The notes beneath the pieces are model-generated. The model had not been told where the DNA came from, ran no database searches, and saw only the letters and a program-made list of their open reading frames with translations. Shown one piece after another: positions 42,273 through 51,105 of a stretch of DNA of 64,000 bases; the stretch's first letter is position 1; the number at the start of each line of letters is the position of its first letter. The stretch is from the NCBI GenBank assembly GCA_963728535.1, contig CAVSKK010000002.1:34154-98153 (forward strand), written 5' to 3'. Source of the DNA: VAXT01 sp963728535. Lineage in GTDB: Bacteria; Actinomycetota; Thermoleophilia; Gaiellales; Gaiellaceae. A program made the position numbers and the translations under genes.

Positions 42273-43192
42273 ACGGCGACCGCTCCGAGCGCGGCCTCGG
42301 CGAGCCGTTTCCGCGCTTCCAAGTCCGACATCAGGGTCCGCGTGACAATCGGCCGCACCTCGGTGACCCCGTCGAGATCGTGGGCATCGGCCTCGTCGAC
42401 GACGAGTGCGTCGATGAGGCCCGAGTAGGCGCCGGCCACATGGGCAGGCGACGTCCCGCCCGCGAGTCGTGCCAGCATGCGATCCGCGGGCCCCTTGACC
42501 GCGCGGCCCCCGATCAGAGGGCTGACGGCGACCGCCGGGACGCGCCGGGCTGCGAGCGCCTCGCGGATCGGAACCACGGCGAGGATCGGGCCAATCGAGA
42601 CGTAAGGGTTGCTCGGCGCGAGGAGGATCAGGTCGGCGGCCGCAATCGCCTCGAGCACGCCGGGCGCCGCTGTGGCCGCGTCTGCGCCTTCGAAGCGGAC
42701 CGCGTCGACCTCGTCGCGATGGCCGCGCGCGACGAACCACTCCTGAAATGAGAACTCGCCCGACGGCGTCTCGATCCAGGTCCGCAGCCGGTCGTCCGTC
42801 GCCGGCAGGAGGCGCAGCTCGATTCCAAGCGCTTGAGCGAGTCGAACAGTGACGCGGGAGAGTGGCTCGCCGGCGCTGAGCGCCTGGGTGCGGACGAGGT
42901 GGAGGCCCAGGTCGAGATCGCCGAGCCGGAACCACGTCTCCCCGCCGAGCGAGTCCACGGTCTCGAGCACGCGCCACGTCTCGTCCGCGCGGCCCCAGCC
43001 GCGGCCCTCGTCGTTGAGACCGGCGAGCGCGTAGAGGATCGAGTCGAGGTCGGGTGAGACGTGCAGACCGAGCACCTCGAGGTCGTCGCCGACGTTGCCG
43101 ACGACGGTGATGTCGCTCGGCTCGACGACGTCGACGAGGCCCTGGACGAACCGCGCTCCGCCCACCCCGCCGGAGAGAACGGCGACCTTCAT
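42269..43192 (-). CDS. cofD: 2-phospho-L-lactate (or phosphoenolpyruvyl) transferase
   Basis: 307 aa. The N-terminus VAVLSGGVGGARFVQGL, VVGNVGDDLEVLGLHVSPDLD, GETWFRLGDLDLGLHLVRT and LLAPSNPYVSIGPIL are hallmarks of CofD/FbiA, which joins the phospho-C3 moiety to Fo. ATG 43192 overlaps the cofC stop and gives the family's exact N-terminus. Confidence 0.96.
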   Translation of the reverse strand: MKVAVLSGGVGGARFVQGLVDVVEPSDITVVGNVGDDLEVLGLHVSPDLDSILYALAGLNDEGRGWGRADETWRVLETVDSLGGETWFRLGDLDLGLHLVRTQALSAGEPLSRVTVRLAQALGIELRLLPATDDRLRTWIETPSGEFSFQEWFVARGHRDEVDAVRFEGADAATAAPGVLEAIAAADLILLAPSNPYVSIGPILAVVPIREALAARRVPAVAVSPLIGGRAVKGPADRMLARLAGGTSPAHVAGAYSGLIDALVVDEADAHDLDGVTEVRPIVTRTLMSDLEARKRLAEAALGAVAV

Positions 43193-43776
43193 CCTGGGAG
43201 ACCGAGTTTGGCCAGACACGCACGCGTCCGAGGGCCGGAGCGGGGCGCGAGCCGCACGAGGTCGGCGAGCGCGTCTGCATCGTCACGCAAGCCGGGGCGC
43301 GTCACGGCAACGGCCGTGGCGGCATGCGCCAGAAATCGCGCGGCGCTCCCAGGGCCGTAAAGCGGCGCGAACACCGTCGCGTCCGAGAGCCCGAGCGCGT
43401 TCGTCGTTCCGTCCTCCGCCGCGGCGATGGCGATGCCGGACGCGGGCGTGGCGTCCGCCAGAGCCTGCAGATCTGCGGCTGTCAGCGTCGGCAGGTCGGA
43501 GTTCACGACGAGCACCGCCCCGGTACCGGCCTGCGCGAGCCCCGCTTCGACGGCCGCTCCCTGCCCGCCGCCCGGATCCGGAACCACCGCCGCCCCCGCC
43601 TCCCGGGCGGCCGCCCCCGCCGCCGGATCCGGTGTCACGACCCAGGTGGTGCCGATGTCGGCGGCTGCGGCGAGCACATCCGCGAGCATCGCACGCGACA
43701 GCTCCTCCCGCGCGCTCGGGTCGAGCTCCAGCCGGGTCTTGCCGGCCGGGCCCGCATGGGGGATGACGACGAGCAT
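43189..43776 (-). CDS. cofC: 2-phospho-L-lactate/PEP guanylyltransferase
   Basis: 195 aa. A nucleotidyltransferase fold with the N-terminal AGPAGKTRLELDPSAREEL (K-x-R), VVNSDLPTLTAADLQAL (metal-binding D) and DGTTNALGL, as in CofC/FbiD. It activates the C3 acid with GTP for CofD. Overlaps cofD by 4 nt; begins 7 nt after the thioesterase stop. Confidence 0.92.
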   Translation of the reverse strand: MLVVIPHAGPAGKTRLELDPSAREELSRAMLADVLAAAADIGTTWVVTPDPAAGAAAREAGAAVVPDPGGGQGAAVEAGLAQAGTGAVLVVNSDLPTLTAADLQALADATPASGIAIAAAEDGTTNALGLSDATVFAPLYGPGSAARFLAHAATAVAVTRPGLRDDADALADLVRLAPRSGPRTRACLAKLGLPG

Positions 43777-43782
43777 CGCCCG

Positions 43783-44176
43783 CTACTGGCGAAGTGGCCG
43801 CACGGCGATCGTCACGCGGCTGATAGCGCACAGAGCGGCCGTCGTCGTCCGTCAGCTCGACATCCCAGACCCAGGTCGTCCGCCCGCGGTGGACACGGCG
43901 GGCGGTGGCGTGGATCGTGCCCTCCTGGATCGAGCGCAGAAACGTCGAGTTGTTCGACATCCCGAGGCCGATATTGCCCTCCGGTACGACTCCGACGTTC
44001 GTGCCGACCGAGGCGAGGGCCTCAGCGATCGACGCATGGACGCCGCCGTGCACGAGCCCGACCGGTTGCAGCACGTGCTCGCGGACAGGAACGTGTCCGC
44101 GCACGAGCTCGTCGGTCGCCTCGTCGAGCTCGAGCCCGTAGTGGCGGTCGAAGGGAGACGGCTGGATTTCGCGCAT
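43783..44176 (-). CDS. PaaI-type hotdog thioesterase with a frameshift near its 3' end
   Basis: About 130 aa. HYGLELDEATDELVRGHVPV, PVGLVHGGVHASIAEALASV (the HGG-x-x-x-x-x-x-E motif) and STFLRSIQEGTIHATARRVH define a 4HBT/PaaI thioesterase for aromatic acyl-CoAs. After VELTDDDGR the expected ending LCAISRVTIAVRPLRQ is in another frame; one extra base near 43831-43838 explains this. Head-to-head with the LLM gene, 13 bp between starts. A phenylacetyl/benzoyl-CoA-type thioesterase suits the neighbouring aromatic CoA pathway. Confidence 0.7.
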
Positions 44177-44189
44177 CGCGCTGTGAAGT

Positions 44190-45036
44190 GTGAAGCTTCG
44201 GCCGGAAGTGAACATCGGAGTCGGACTTCCCACGACGGTGCCGGGCGCGACGGGCGAGCTCCTGCTCGACTGGGCCCGGCGCGCCGATGCTGGGCCGTTT
44301 TCGTCGGTCGCCGTGCTCGACCGCATCGTCTACGACAGCTACGAGCCCTTCGCAACGCTCGCCGGGGCAGCCGCGGCGACCTCGCGCGTCCGGCTGGCGA
44401 CGATGATCGCGATCGGCCCGCTCCGCTCGACCGCGCTGCTCGCGAAGCAGGCGGCGTCGGTGCACGGCCTCTCCGGCGGCCGGCTGACGCTCGGGCTCGC
44501 GGTCGGCGCGCGGACGGAGGACTTCGACGCGGCAGGCATCGAGCACAAGGGCCGGGGGAAGCGGCTCGGCGAGCAGCTTGCGTACATCCGGGGCAACGTC
44601 GACGGCGACCGTGTCGGGCCCTCGCGCGAAGGCATCGAGATCCTCGTCGGCGGCACTGAGCGGACAGGCCTACGCGCGCATGGCGCGCTACGCGGACGGG
44701 TACGCGCACAACGGCGGGCCGCCGCGGGCATTCGCCGGCGCGGCCTCACGCGCGCTCGCCGCCTGGAGCGACCTCGGCCGTCCGGGGAAGCCGCAGCTCT
44801 GGGGCCAGGGGTATTTCGCGCTCGGAGACGCTGCCCCCGGAGAGGCCTATCTCCGGGACTACTACGCGTTCACCGGCCCGTTCGCGGAGAAGATCGCCGC
44901 CGGCAACCTGACGAGCGCCCGCGCGGTGAAGGACTTCGTCCGTGGGTACGAGGAGGCGGGCTGCGACGAGCTCGTGCTCTTTCCCACGGTCGCCGGGATC
45001 GACGAGCTCGAACGGCTGCAGGAGGCACTCGCGTGA
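44190..45036 (+). CDS. F420-dependent-type LLM-class oxidoreductase, one frameshift
   Basis: About 280 aa. The luciferase-like TIM barrel is visible: NIGVGLPTTVPGATGELLL, ATSRVRLATMIAIGPLRST, LAKQAASVHGLSGGRLTLGLAVG. After EILVGG the frame changes at about 44657: the true continuation is QAYARMARYADGYAHNGG, ending YEEAGCDELVLFPTVAG. Removing one base restores one protein. LLM proteins use F420 or FMN; the divergent F420 operon favours F420, but the sequence alone does not prove it. GTG 44190 or 44208 could be the start. Confidence 0.75.
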
Positions 45037-46148
45037 AGGTCGAGATCGTCGGCGCCGGCCCGGCGGGCCTCTATCTCGCGATCCTCTTGAAGAAGCTCGA
45101 CCGCGGCGCCGACGTCCGCGTCCTCGAGCGGAACCCTCCCGATGCAACGTTCGGCTTCGGCGTCGTCTTCAGCGAGGAGACGCTCGGCGCCCTGCGGGAC
45201 GCCGATCCGGAGACGCACCTCGAGATCACGGACACGTTCGCGCGCTGGGACCGGATCGACATCCGCTATCAGGGCCGCGAGCTCTCGTCGCGCGGGCACT
45301 CGTTCTCGGCGATCGCGCGGAAACGGCTGCTCGAGATCCTGCAAGAGCGTTGCCGCGAGCTCGGCGTCGTGCTCGAGTTCGGCGTCGAGGTCGAGGAGCT
45401 GCCCGAAGCCGACCTCGTCGTCGGCGCGGACGGTTCGAACAGCCTCGTTCGCCGCTTCCGCGACTTCGGCACAAGGGTGCGGACCGAGGGCAGCAAGTAC
45501 GTCTGGTTCGGCACCGACCACGTCTTCGACGCGTTCACGTTCGCCTTCCGCGAGACCGAGCACGGCCTCTTCAACGCACACGCGTATCCATACGACGAGG
45601 GGATGTCGACGTTCATCGTCGAGTGCCCGGAGGAGGTCTGGCAGAGCGCGGGCCTGGACGAGATGGACGAGCAGGAGAGCCTCGCGTTCTGCGAGCAGCT
45701 GTTCGCAAACGAGCTGCGCGGGCGCGAGCTCTTCTCGAACCGGTCGCTCTGGCTCGACTTCCCGAAGGTCACGAACAAGACGTGGTACGACGGAAACGTC
45801 GTCCTGCTCGGCGACGCGGTGCACACGGCGCACTTCTCGATCGGCTCCGGGACGAAGCTTGCGATGGAGGACTCGATCGCGCTCGCGGCAGCCCTCGCGC
45901 GACGGCGCTGGGACCTCTCTGCGGCGTTCGTCGACTACGAGCTCGACCGCATGCCCTTCGTCGAGCGCACCCAGGAGGCAGCCAGCGAGAGCGCCGCGTA
46001 CTTCGGGCGGATCGCGAGCTATTCGCACCTCGAGCCGCTCCAGTTCGCGTTCAACCTGATCACGCGCGCCGGCCGGATCACGCACGCGACTCTCGGCGTG
46101 CGCGACCCGCAGTTCACGCGCGCGCTCGACGCGTGGCTCGGCGGCGAA
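45033..46148 (+). CDS. FAD monooxygenase half of an anthraniloyl-CoA monooxygenase/reductase-like protein
   Basis: About 372 aa, GTG overlapping the LLM stop. FAD-binding VEIVGAGPAGLYLAILLK at the N-terminus, the DG motif LVVGADGSNSLVRRFRD and the second FAD motif VVLLGDAVHTAHFSIGSG. GVVFSEETLGALRDADPE resembles the two-domain 2-aminobenzoyl-CoA monooxygenase/reductase (also annotated salicylyl-CoA 5-hydroxylase). In that family an Old-Yellow-Enzyme-like reductase domain follows on the same chain; here it follows after a frame change near 46146-46156. It should hydroxylate and help dearomatise anthraniloyl-CoA. Confidence 0.85.
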
Positions 46149-46156
46149 GGCCGGTC

Positions 46157-47007
46157 TCACCTCCGCCTGCCTTCTCGCCGTTCGAGCTGCGCGGCGTCCG
46201 CTTCGCGAACCGCTTCGAGCTGTTCGAGCGCACGGCTGTTGTGCAGCGCAGAAGGTGCTTTGGCGCCCGCGGAGTCGACGGCTGAGGGTTGGGGACCTCC
46301 CGAGAAGGTTCTGCTCCGCCTGGCCCACGCGGGACGTCGCGGCGCGACTCAGCCAAGACAGCGGGGCGTCGACCTGCCGCTCGCCGAGGGTTGGCCGCTC
46401 GTCGCGCCGACGCCGGAGGCCCTACGGCCCGTTCGGTGCGAGTCCGGAGCCGGCGGACGAGGATGCAGTCCTCGCGGCCTTCGTCGCGGCCGCGAAAGCC
46501 GCCGAGGCCGACGTGCTGGAAATCGACATGGCCCACGGTTATCTGATCGGCAGCTACCTGTCACCTTTGACGAACGACGAAGACGACCGGCTGCGGTTTC
46601 CGCTCCGGGTGCTCGAGGCCGTGCGCGCGGCCTGGACCGGGCCGCTCGCGGTGCGCCTCTCGGTCACCGACTGGCATCCGCGCGGAAACACGGTCGACGA
46701 CGGGATCGCGATCGCGCGCGGGCTCGCCGGACACGGCTGCGACCTGATCCACGTCGAGGCGGGACAGACGATTCACGACGACAGACCGCAGTACCGGCGC
46801 GGGTTCCTGACCGCGCTCAGCGACCGGGTCCGCAACGAGGCGCACGTGCCGACGCTCGTCGGCGGCTATCTGACGACGCTCGACGAGGCGAACACGATCG
46901 TCGGCGCCGGCCGCGCGGACCTCGTCCTGCTCGATCTCCCCGAGACGCGAATCGAGCGCACCGTCACGACGAGCGACACGGCGGTCGCCGGTGAGGTGCC
47001 GGCGTGA
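46157..47007 (+). pseudogene. Old-Yellow-Enzyme-like reductase half, short and split over three frames
   Basis: PAFSPFELRGVRFANR (frame 2) is the expected start of the OYE domain. LCSAEGALAPAEST and VLLRLAHAGRRGATQP (frame 3) and YGPFGASPEPADEDAVL through DMAHGYLIGSYLSPLTN to LVGGYLTTLDEANTIV (frame 1) are its later parts. The segment that normally contains V-V-S-P-M and the FMN-binding strand after N-R is largely missing (about 40-45 residues), and the SPLTN-R loop is shortened. The frame breaks may be assembly indels, but the missing segment is harder to explain that way. Either a compact divergent reductase domain or a decaying one. Confidence 0.6.
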
Positions 47008-47687
47008 ACCTCGGCGACCTCGCCTATCCCGACGTGCCGACCGAGGCCGTGCACCTGCTGCCGCTCGGCGCCACCGAGCCGCACGGACCGCACGCGCCGC
47101 TCTCGACCGACACCTTGATCTCGGTCGGCATCTGCAACCGCGCCGCCGCGCGGCTCGAGGGCGAGATCCACGTGCTCGTTCTCCCGGCGGTGCCGTACGG
47201 CGTGACGCGCTACGGGTCGGCCTTCCCCGGCACCGTGTCGATCGGCGAAGAGACGCTGCGCTCACTCGTCACCGAGATCGCGGAGACCGTCGGGCCGCTC
47301 GTGCTCGTCAACAGCCACTTCGAGCCGGAGCAGGTCGAGACGCTGCGCTCGACCGGGCTGCCGCTGCTCGACCTCACTCGCCGCAAGAACGCGGAGCGGC
47401 TGACCGACGAGTTCCGCTCAGGGTCGTGCCACGCAGGCCGCTACGAGACGTCGCTCGTCCTCGCCGATCGGGCCGAGCTCGTCCACGTCGACCGGATGCT
47501 GGCTCTCGACGAGCGGCACGTCGACATGCCTGCGGCGATCCGCGCGGGCCAGACGGACTTCACCGCGATGGGGATGGACCAGGCGTACTGCGGCACGCCG
47601 GCCGAGGCCTCGGCCGAGGAGGGCCGCCAGACGTTCGAGACGCTGACCGACATGCTCGTCGAGCTGATCCGCGAGGTGGCAGCGTGA
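47004..47687 (+). CDS. Creatininase-family amidohydrolase
   Basis: 227 aa, ATG/GTG overlap with the gene before. LLPLGATEPHGPHAPLSTDT supplies E, H and D metal ligands, VLVNSHFEPEQ a further His, and CHAGRYETSLVL the Glu. These are the ligands of the two-metal creatininase fold. The family includes creatininase, MftE and the ArfB formamide hydrolase. In this operon it sits where N-formylkynurenine formamidase would be needed, and no KynB/KynB-like cyclase gene is visible. That assignment is inference; hydrolysis of a ring-derived lactam or imide is the alternative. Confidence 0.85.
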   Translation: MNLGDLAYPDVPTEAVHLLPLGATEPHGPHAPLSTDTLISVGICNRAAARLEGEIHVLVLPAVPYGVTRYGSAFPGTVSIGEETLRSLVTEIAETVGPLVLVNSHFEPEQVETLRSTGLPLLDLTRRKNAERLTDEFRSGSCHAGRYETSLVLADRAELVHVDRMLALDERHVDMPAAIRAGQTDFTAMGMDQAYCGTPAEASAEEGRQTFETLTDMLVELIREVAA

Positions 47688-49147
47688 TCACCCATGCGGA
47701 TCTGCCGAACGAGCTCAACCTCGCGACTTGGTTCGTCGACCGCAACGTGGAGGAGGGCCGCGGCGAGCGAACTGCGCTTATCGACCCGAGTGGGCCGGTG
47801 ACGTACGCCGAGCTGGCGCGGATCGTCAACCGGTCCGGAAACGTGCTTCGCGAGCTGGGCGTCCGAGCGGAGGACCGCGTGCTGCTCGCACTGGGCGACT
47901 CGGTCGAGTTCGTCGCTCTCTGGTACGGAGCGCAGAAGATCGGCGCGGTCACCGCCGAGGCGTACACGTTCCTCCAGCCGAAGGACTACGCGTACTACCT
48001 CGACTACACCGATGCGGTGGTAGTGGTCGTCGATGAGACCACGGAGACGGCGATCCGTCAGGTCGCAGGCGAGCGACAGGTTCTCGTCGTGGACGAGGAG
48101 TTCCATGCACGCTTCGCAGACCTACCGGATGAGCTCGAGCCGGCGCCGACGACGAAGGACGATGTCGCGCTCTGGAAGTTCACGACCGGGAGCACCGGGC
48201 AGCCGAAAGGTGCCGTCCATCCGGTGCACAGCCCGGTGCTGAGCAACGACTGGTACGCGCAAGGCGTGCTCGGGATTCGCAAAGACGACCTCGTGCTGTC
48301 GGTACCGAAGCTCTTCTTCGGTTACGCGCGCGATCTGACCGCGCTCTACCCGTTCGGGGTCGGCGGAGCGGGGATCGTCTTCCCCGAGCGCTCGACGCCG
48401 GAGCGGATCTTCGAGCTGGTCGCCGAGCACCGCCCGACGATCCTCGTCAACGTTCCGACGATGATGGCGCAGATGGTCAACCATCCGAACGCCGGGTCTC
48501 AGGACCTGTCCTGCCTCCGCCTGTGCACGTCCGCCGGTGAGGCGCTCCCGCGCGAGCTGCACGACCGCTGGCTCGAGACTTTCGGTGTCGAGGTGCTCGA
48601 CGGGATCGGCTCCTCCGAGCTGTACCACATCTACATCTCGAACCGGCCCGGCCGGGCTCGCGCCGGAAGCACGGGCGAGCTCGTGCCGGGCTACGAGGCC
48701 GAGCTCGACGAGAACGGCGAGCTGCTCGTCACCGGCGACACGGCAGCGCTTCTCTATTGGGACGACGACGAGAAGACGAAGCACACGTTCAGCGGCGACA
48801 CCGTCCGCACGGGCGACCTCTTCGAGCGTGACGAGGACGGCTTCTTCTGGTACCGCGGCCGCGTCGACGACCTGATCAAGGTCGGCGGGATCTGGGTGGC
48901 GCCGGCCGAGATCGAGCACTGCCTCGTCGGGCACCCGGACGTGGTCGAGTGCGCAGTCGTCGGCGCCGCACAGAACGGCCTGATGGTGCCGCGCGCGTAC
49001 GTGGTCGCGCGTAAGCCGGTCGAGGAAGCCGCCCTCCAGAACTTCGTCCGCGAGCGGCTCTCGCCGCACAAGTACCCGCGCGAGGTGCGCTTCGTCGACG
49101 ACCTGCCGAAGACTCCGTCCGGCAAGATCGACCGCAAGGCGCTGACA
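47684..49147 (+). CDS. Benzoate/anthranilate-CoA ligase family enzyme
   Basis: About 488 aa, GTG overlapping the creatininase stop. AMP-binding loop LWKFTTGSTGQPKGAVH, IGSSELYHIYISNRPG, GDLFERDEDGFFWYRGRVDDLIKVGGIWV and the C-terminal lysine motif PSGKIDRKAL define an adenylate-forming aryl-CoA ligase of the benzoate-CoA ligase type. With kynureninase in the operon, the natural substrate is probably anthranilate. No stop codon separates it from the following SDR: the same frame reads through to 49840, so either a real ligase-SDR fusion (718 aa) or a lost stop. Confidence 0.85.
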
Positions 49148-49840
49148 GTGAGCCGCGTCGTCGTCGTCACCGGTGGGAAGAAGGGCATCGGGAAGGCGGT
49201 CGCCGAGCGTTTCGCCGCTGCGGGCGAGCGCGTGGAAGCGGTCGGCCGCGACGAGCTCGACGTGACCGACGAGGGGCAGGTGACGGCGTTCTTCGAGCGC
49301 CTCGGCCGCGTGGACGTGCTCGTCAACAACGCAGGTGTCGCGTCCGGCGCGCCGCTTGCCCGCACGACGCTCGACGACTGGCGCGCGCACTTCGACGTCA
49401 ACGCGACGGGCGCGTTCCTCTGCACGCGCGCCGTCATCGGCGGCATGATCGAGCGCGGAGATGGCCGCATCGTCACCGTCGCTTCGACCGCCGGGCTCGC
49501 CGGCGCCCGCTACACCGCCGCGTACGCCGCGTCGAAGCACGCTGCGGTCGGGCTCATGCGGGCAACCGCCGCCGAGGTCGCCGGAACCGGCGTCACCGCG
49601 AACGCTGTCTGCCCAGCGTGGGTGCGAACCGACATGACGCGCCGCACGGTCGAGCACATCGTCGCGAACACGTCTCGCACGGCCGCTGAAGCTGAGTCGG
49701 AGCTGGCGGCGATGACGCCGCTCGGCCGGCTGCTCGAGCCGGAAGAGGTGGCTGACTCGGTCGTCTTCCTCGCCTCGCCGGAAGCGGCGACGATCAACGG
49801 ACAGACGCTCGTCCTCGACGGCGGAGGTCTCCAGACATGA
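49148..49840 (+). CDS. Short-chain dehydrogenase (SDR), in frame with the CoA ligase
   Basis: 230 aa if begun at GTG 49148. SRVVVVTGGKKGIGKAVAER carries the TGxxxGxG cofactor motif, VDVLVNNAGVASG the NNAG, then the catalytic S and YxxxK as VASTAGLAGARYTAAYAASK, and ending GQTLVLDGGGLQT. It probably oxidises a 3-hydroxyacyl-CoA intermediate. The GTG start is plausible for a separate protein, and two TGA codons occur just before it in another frame, as at the other 4-nt overlaps of this operon. Confidence 0.85.
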   Translation: MSRVVVVTGGKKGIGKAVAERFAAAGERVEAVGRDELDVTDEGQVTAFFERLGRVDVLVNNAGVASGAPLARTTLDDWRAHFDVNATGAFLCTRAVIGGMIERGDGRIVTVASTAGLAGARYTAAYAASKHAAVGLMRATAAEVAGTGVTANAVCPAWVRTDMTRRTVEHIVANTSRTAAEAESELAAMTPLGRLLEPEEVADSVVFLASPEAATINGQTLVLDGGGLQT

Positions 49841-50664
49841 GCCCATTCCGCGCCTCGGCCGGGTTCACCGACGTCTGGCAGAACTTCGACTTCTCGCTCG
49901 AGGACGGCGTCGCGACGGTCACGTTCTCGCGCCCCGAGAAGCTGAACGCGCTCACCTTCGACGTCTACGCCGACCTCCGGGACCTGCTGGGCGAGCTGCC
50001 GCACCGCGGCGAGGCCCGCGTCCTCGTCCTCACCGGGCAAGGCCGCGGCTTCTGCTCCGGCGGCGACGTCGAGGAGATCATCGGCGAGCTGCAAGGGATG
50101 AGCGCGGGCGAGTTGCTCGATTTCACCCGCATGAGCGGCGCCGTCGTGAAGGCGATGCGGGACGCACCGCTTCCGATCGTCGCGGCCGTCAACGGCGTCG
50201 CGGCGGGAGCAGGCGCCGTCCTCGCGCTTGCCGCCGATCTGCGCCTCGTCGCGCGCTCGGCGAAGTTCGCGTTCCTCTTCACACGCGTCGGCCTGGCCGG
50301 AGCGGACATGGGCGCTGCGTACCTGCTCCCGCGCCTCGTCGGCCTCGGCCGCGCGACCGAGCTGCTCGTCCTCGGCGAGGAGGTCGAGGCCGAGCGCGCC
50401 GGTGAGATCGGCCTTGCGACGCGCGTCGTCGACGACGAGGAGCTGCCGGCCGCGACTGCCGAGCTCGCGCGGCGCCTCGCCGACGGCCCCGCGCTCGCGC
50501 AGTCGACGACAAAGGTGCTCCTGACGCGAGAGCTGGACATGGCGCTCGGCGATGCGGTCGAGATGGAGGCGCTCGCCCAGGCGCTCCTGATGAAGAGCGA
50601 CGACTTCGGCGAGTTCTACGCAGCCTGGACCGAGGGCCGGAGCCCGGTGTGGCGCGGCCGCTGA
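49837..50664 (+). CDS. Enoyl-CoA hydratase/isomerase family protein
   Basis: 275 aa, ATGA overlap. Crotonase fold with VTFSRPEKLNALTFDVYADL, the oxyanion-hole GRGFCSGGDVEEI and AAVNGVAAGAGAVLALAADLRL, then GLAGADMGAAYLLPRLVG. The usual second catalytic Glu is replaced by D/M around GADMG, as in ring-cleaving or isomerase members. Likely hydrates or cleaves the alicyclic CoA intermediate. Confidence 0.88.
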   Translation: MSPFRASAGFTDVWQNFDFSLEDGVATVTFSRPEKLNALTFDVYADLRDLLGELPHRGEARVLVLTGQGRGFCSGGDVEEIIGELQGMSAGELLDFTRMSGAVVKAMRDAPLPIVAAVNGVAAGAGAVLALAADLRLVARSAKFAFLFTRVGLAGADMGAAYLLPRLVGLGRATELLVLGEEVEAERAGEIGLATRVVDDEELPAATAELARRLADGPALAQSTTKVLLTRELDMALGDAVEMEALAQALLMKSDDFGEFYAAWTEGRSPVWRGR

Positions 50665-51105
50665 TCGTCAATCCTCCCGAGCTGCCCGAGCCCGTCGGCT
50701 TCGCTCACGCCGTCGTCGCTGGCGGCGCCGTCTATCTCGGCGGCCAGACCGGCGACGGGGCCTCGCTCGTCGAGCAGTTCGACTCGGCCGCGACGAAGCT
50801 CGTCACCGCGCTGCGCGCGGCCGGGCGGCGAGCCGGATCAGCTCGTCTCGCTCGTCGTCTACACGACGGACATCGAGGCCTACCGCGCCGCGGGCCGCGA
50901 GCTGGGCGAGGTCTGGCGCCGGCACTTCGGGCGGCGCTACCCGGCAATGGCGCTGATCGGCGTGTCGGCCCTCTTCGAGCCCGAAGCGCGGGTCGAGCTG
51001 ATGGGCGTCGCGGTCTCTCGATGGCTGACGTCCTCGAGCGTGCGCGCCGCCTGGGCCACGAGGTCTTCGCGCCGATCGCCGCGCGGGGCGAGCCGGGACG
51101 GCTGA
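50661..51105 (+). CDS. RidA-family enamine/imine deaminase, one frameshift
   Basis: The beginning IVNPPELPEPVGFAHAVVAGG and VYLGGQTGDGASLVEQF are RidA. At about 50828 one extra base shifts the frame; the continuation EPDQLVSLVVYTTDIEAYR and RRYPAMALIGVSALFEPEARVEL is classic RidA, with the conserved R-x-x-P and E-x-x-V-E. The CTG at 50661 overlaps the hydratase stop (CTGA); GTG 50649 is the alternative. The shifted frame runs 80 nt into the next gene. Enamine hydrolysis is a sensible step after dearomatisation of an aminobenzoyl-CoA. Confidence 0.75.

Noticed and set aside
44190..46994. A single 934-residue fusion of LLM and flavoprotein reading through without stops
   Set aside because: Much of that frame is out of register with the conserved residues. 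The LLM continues in another frame to a normal stop at 45036, where the FAD enzyme begins with a GTGA overlap.
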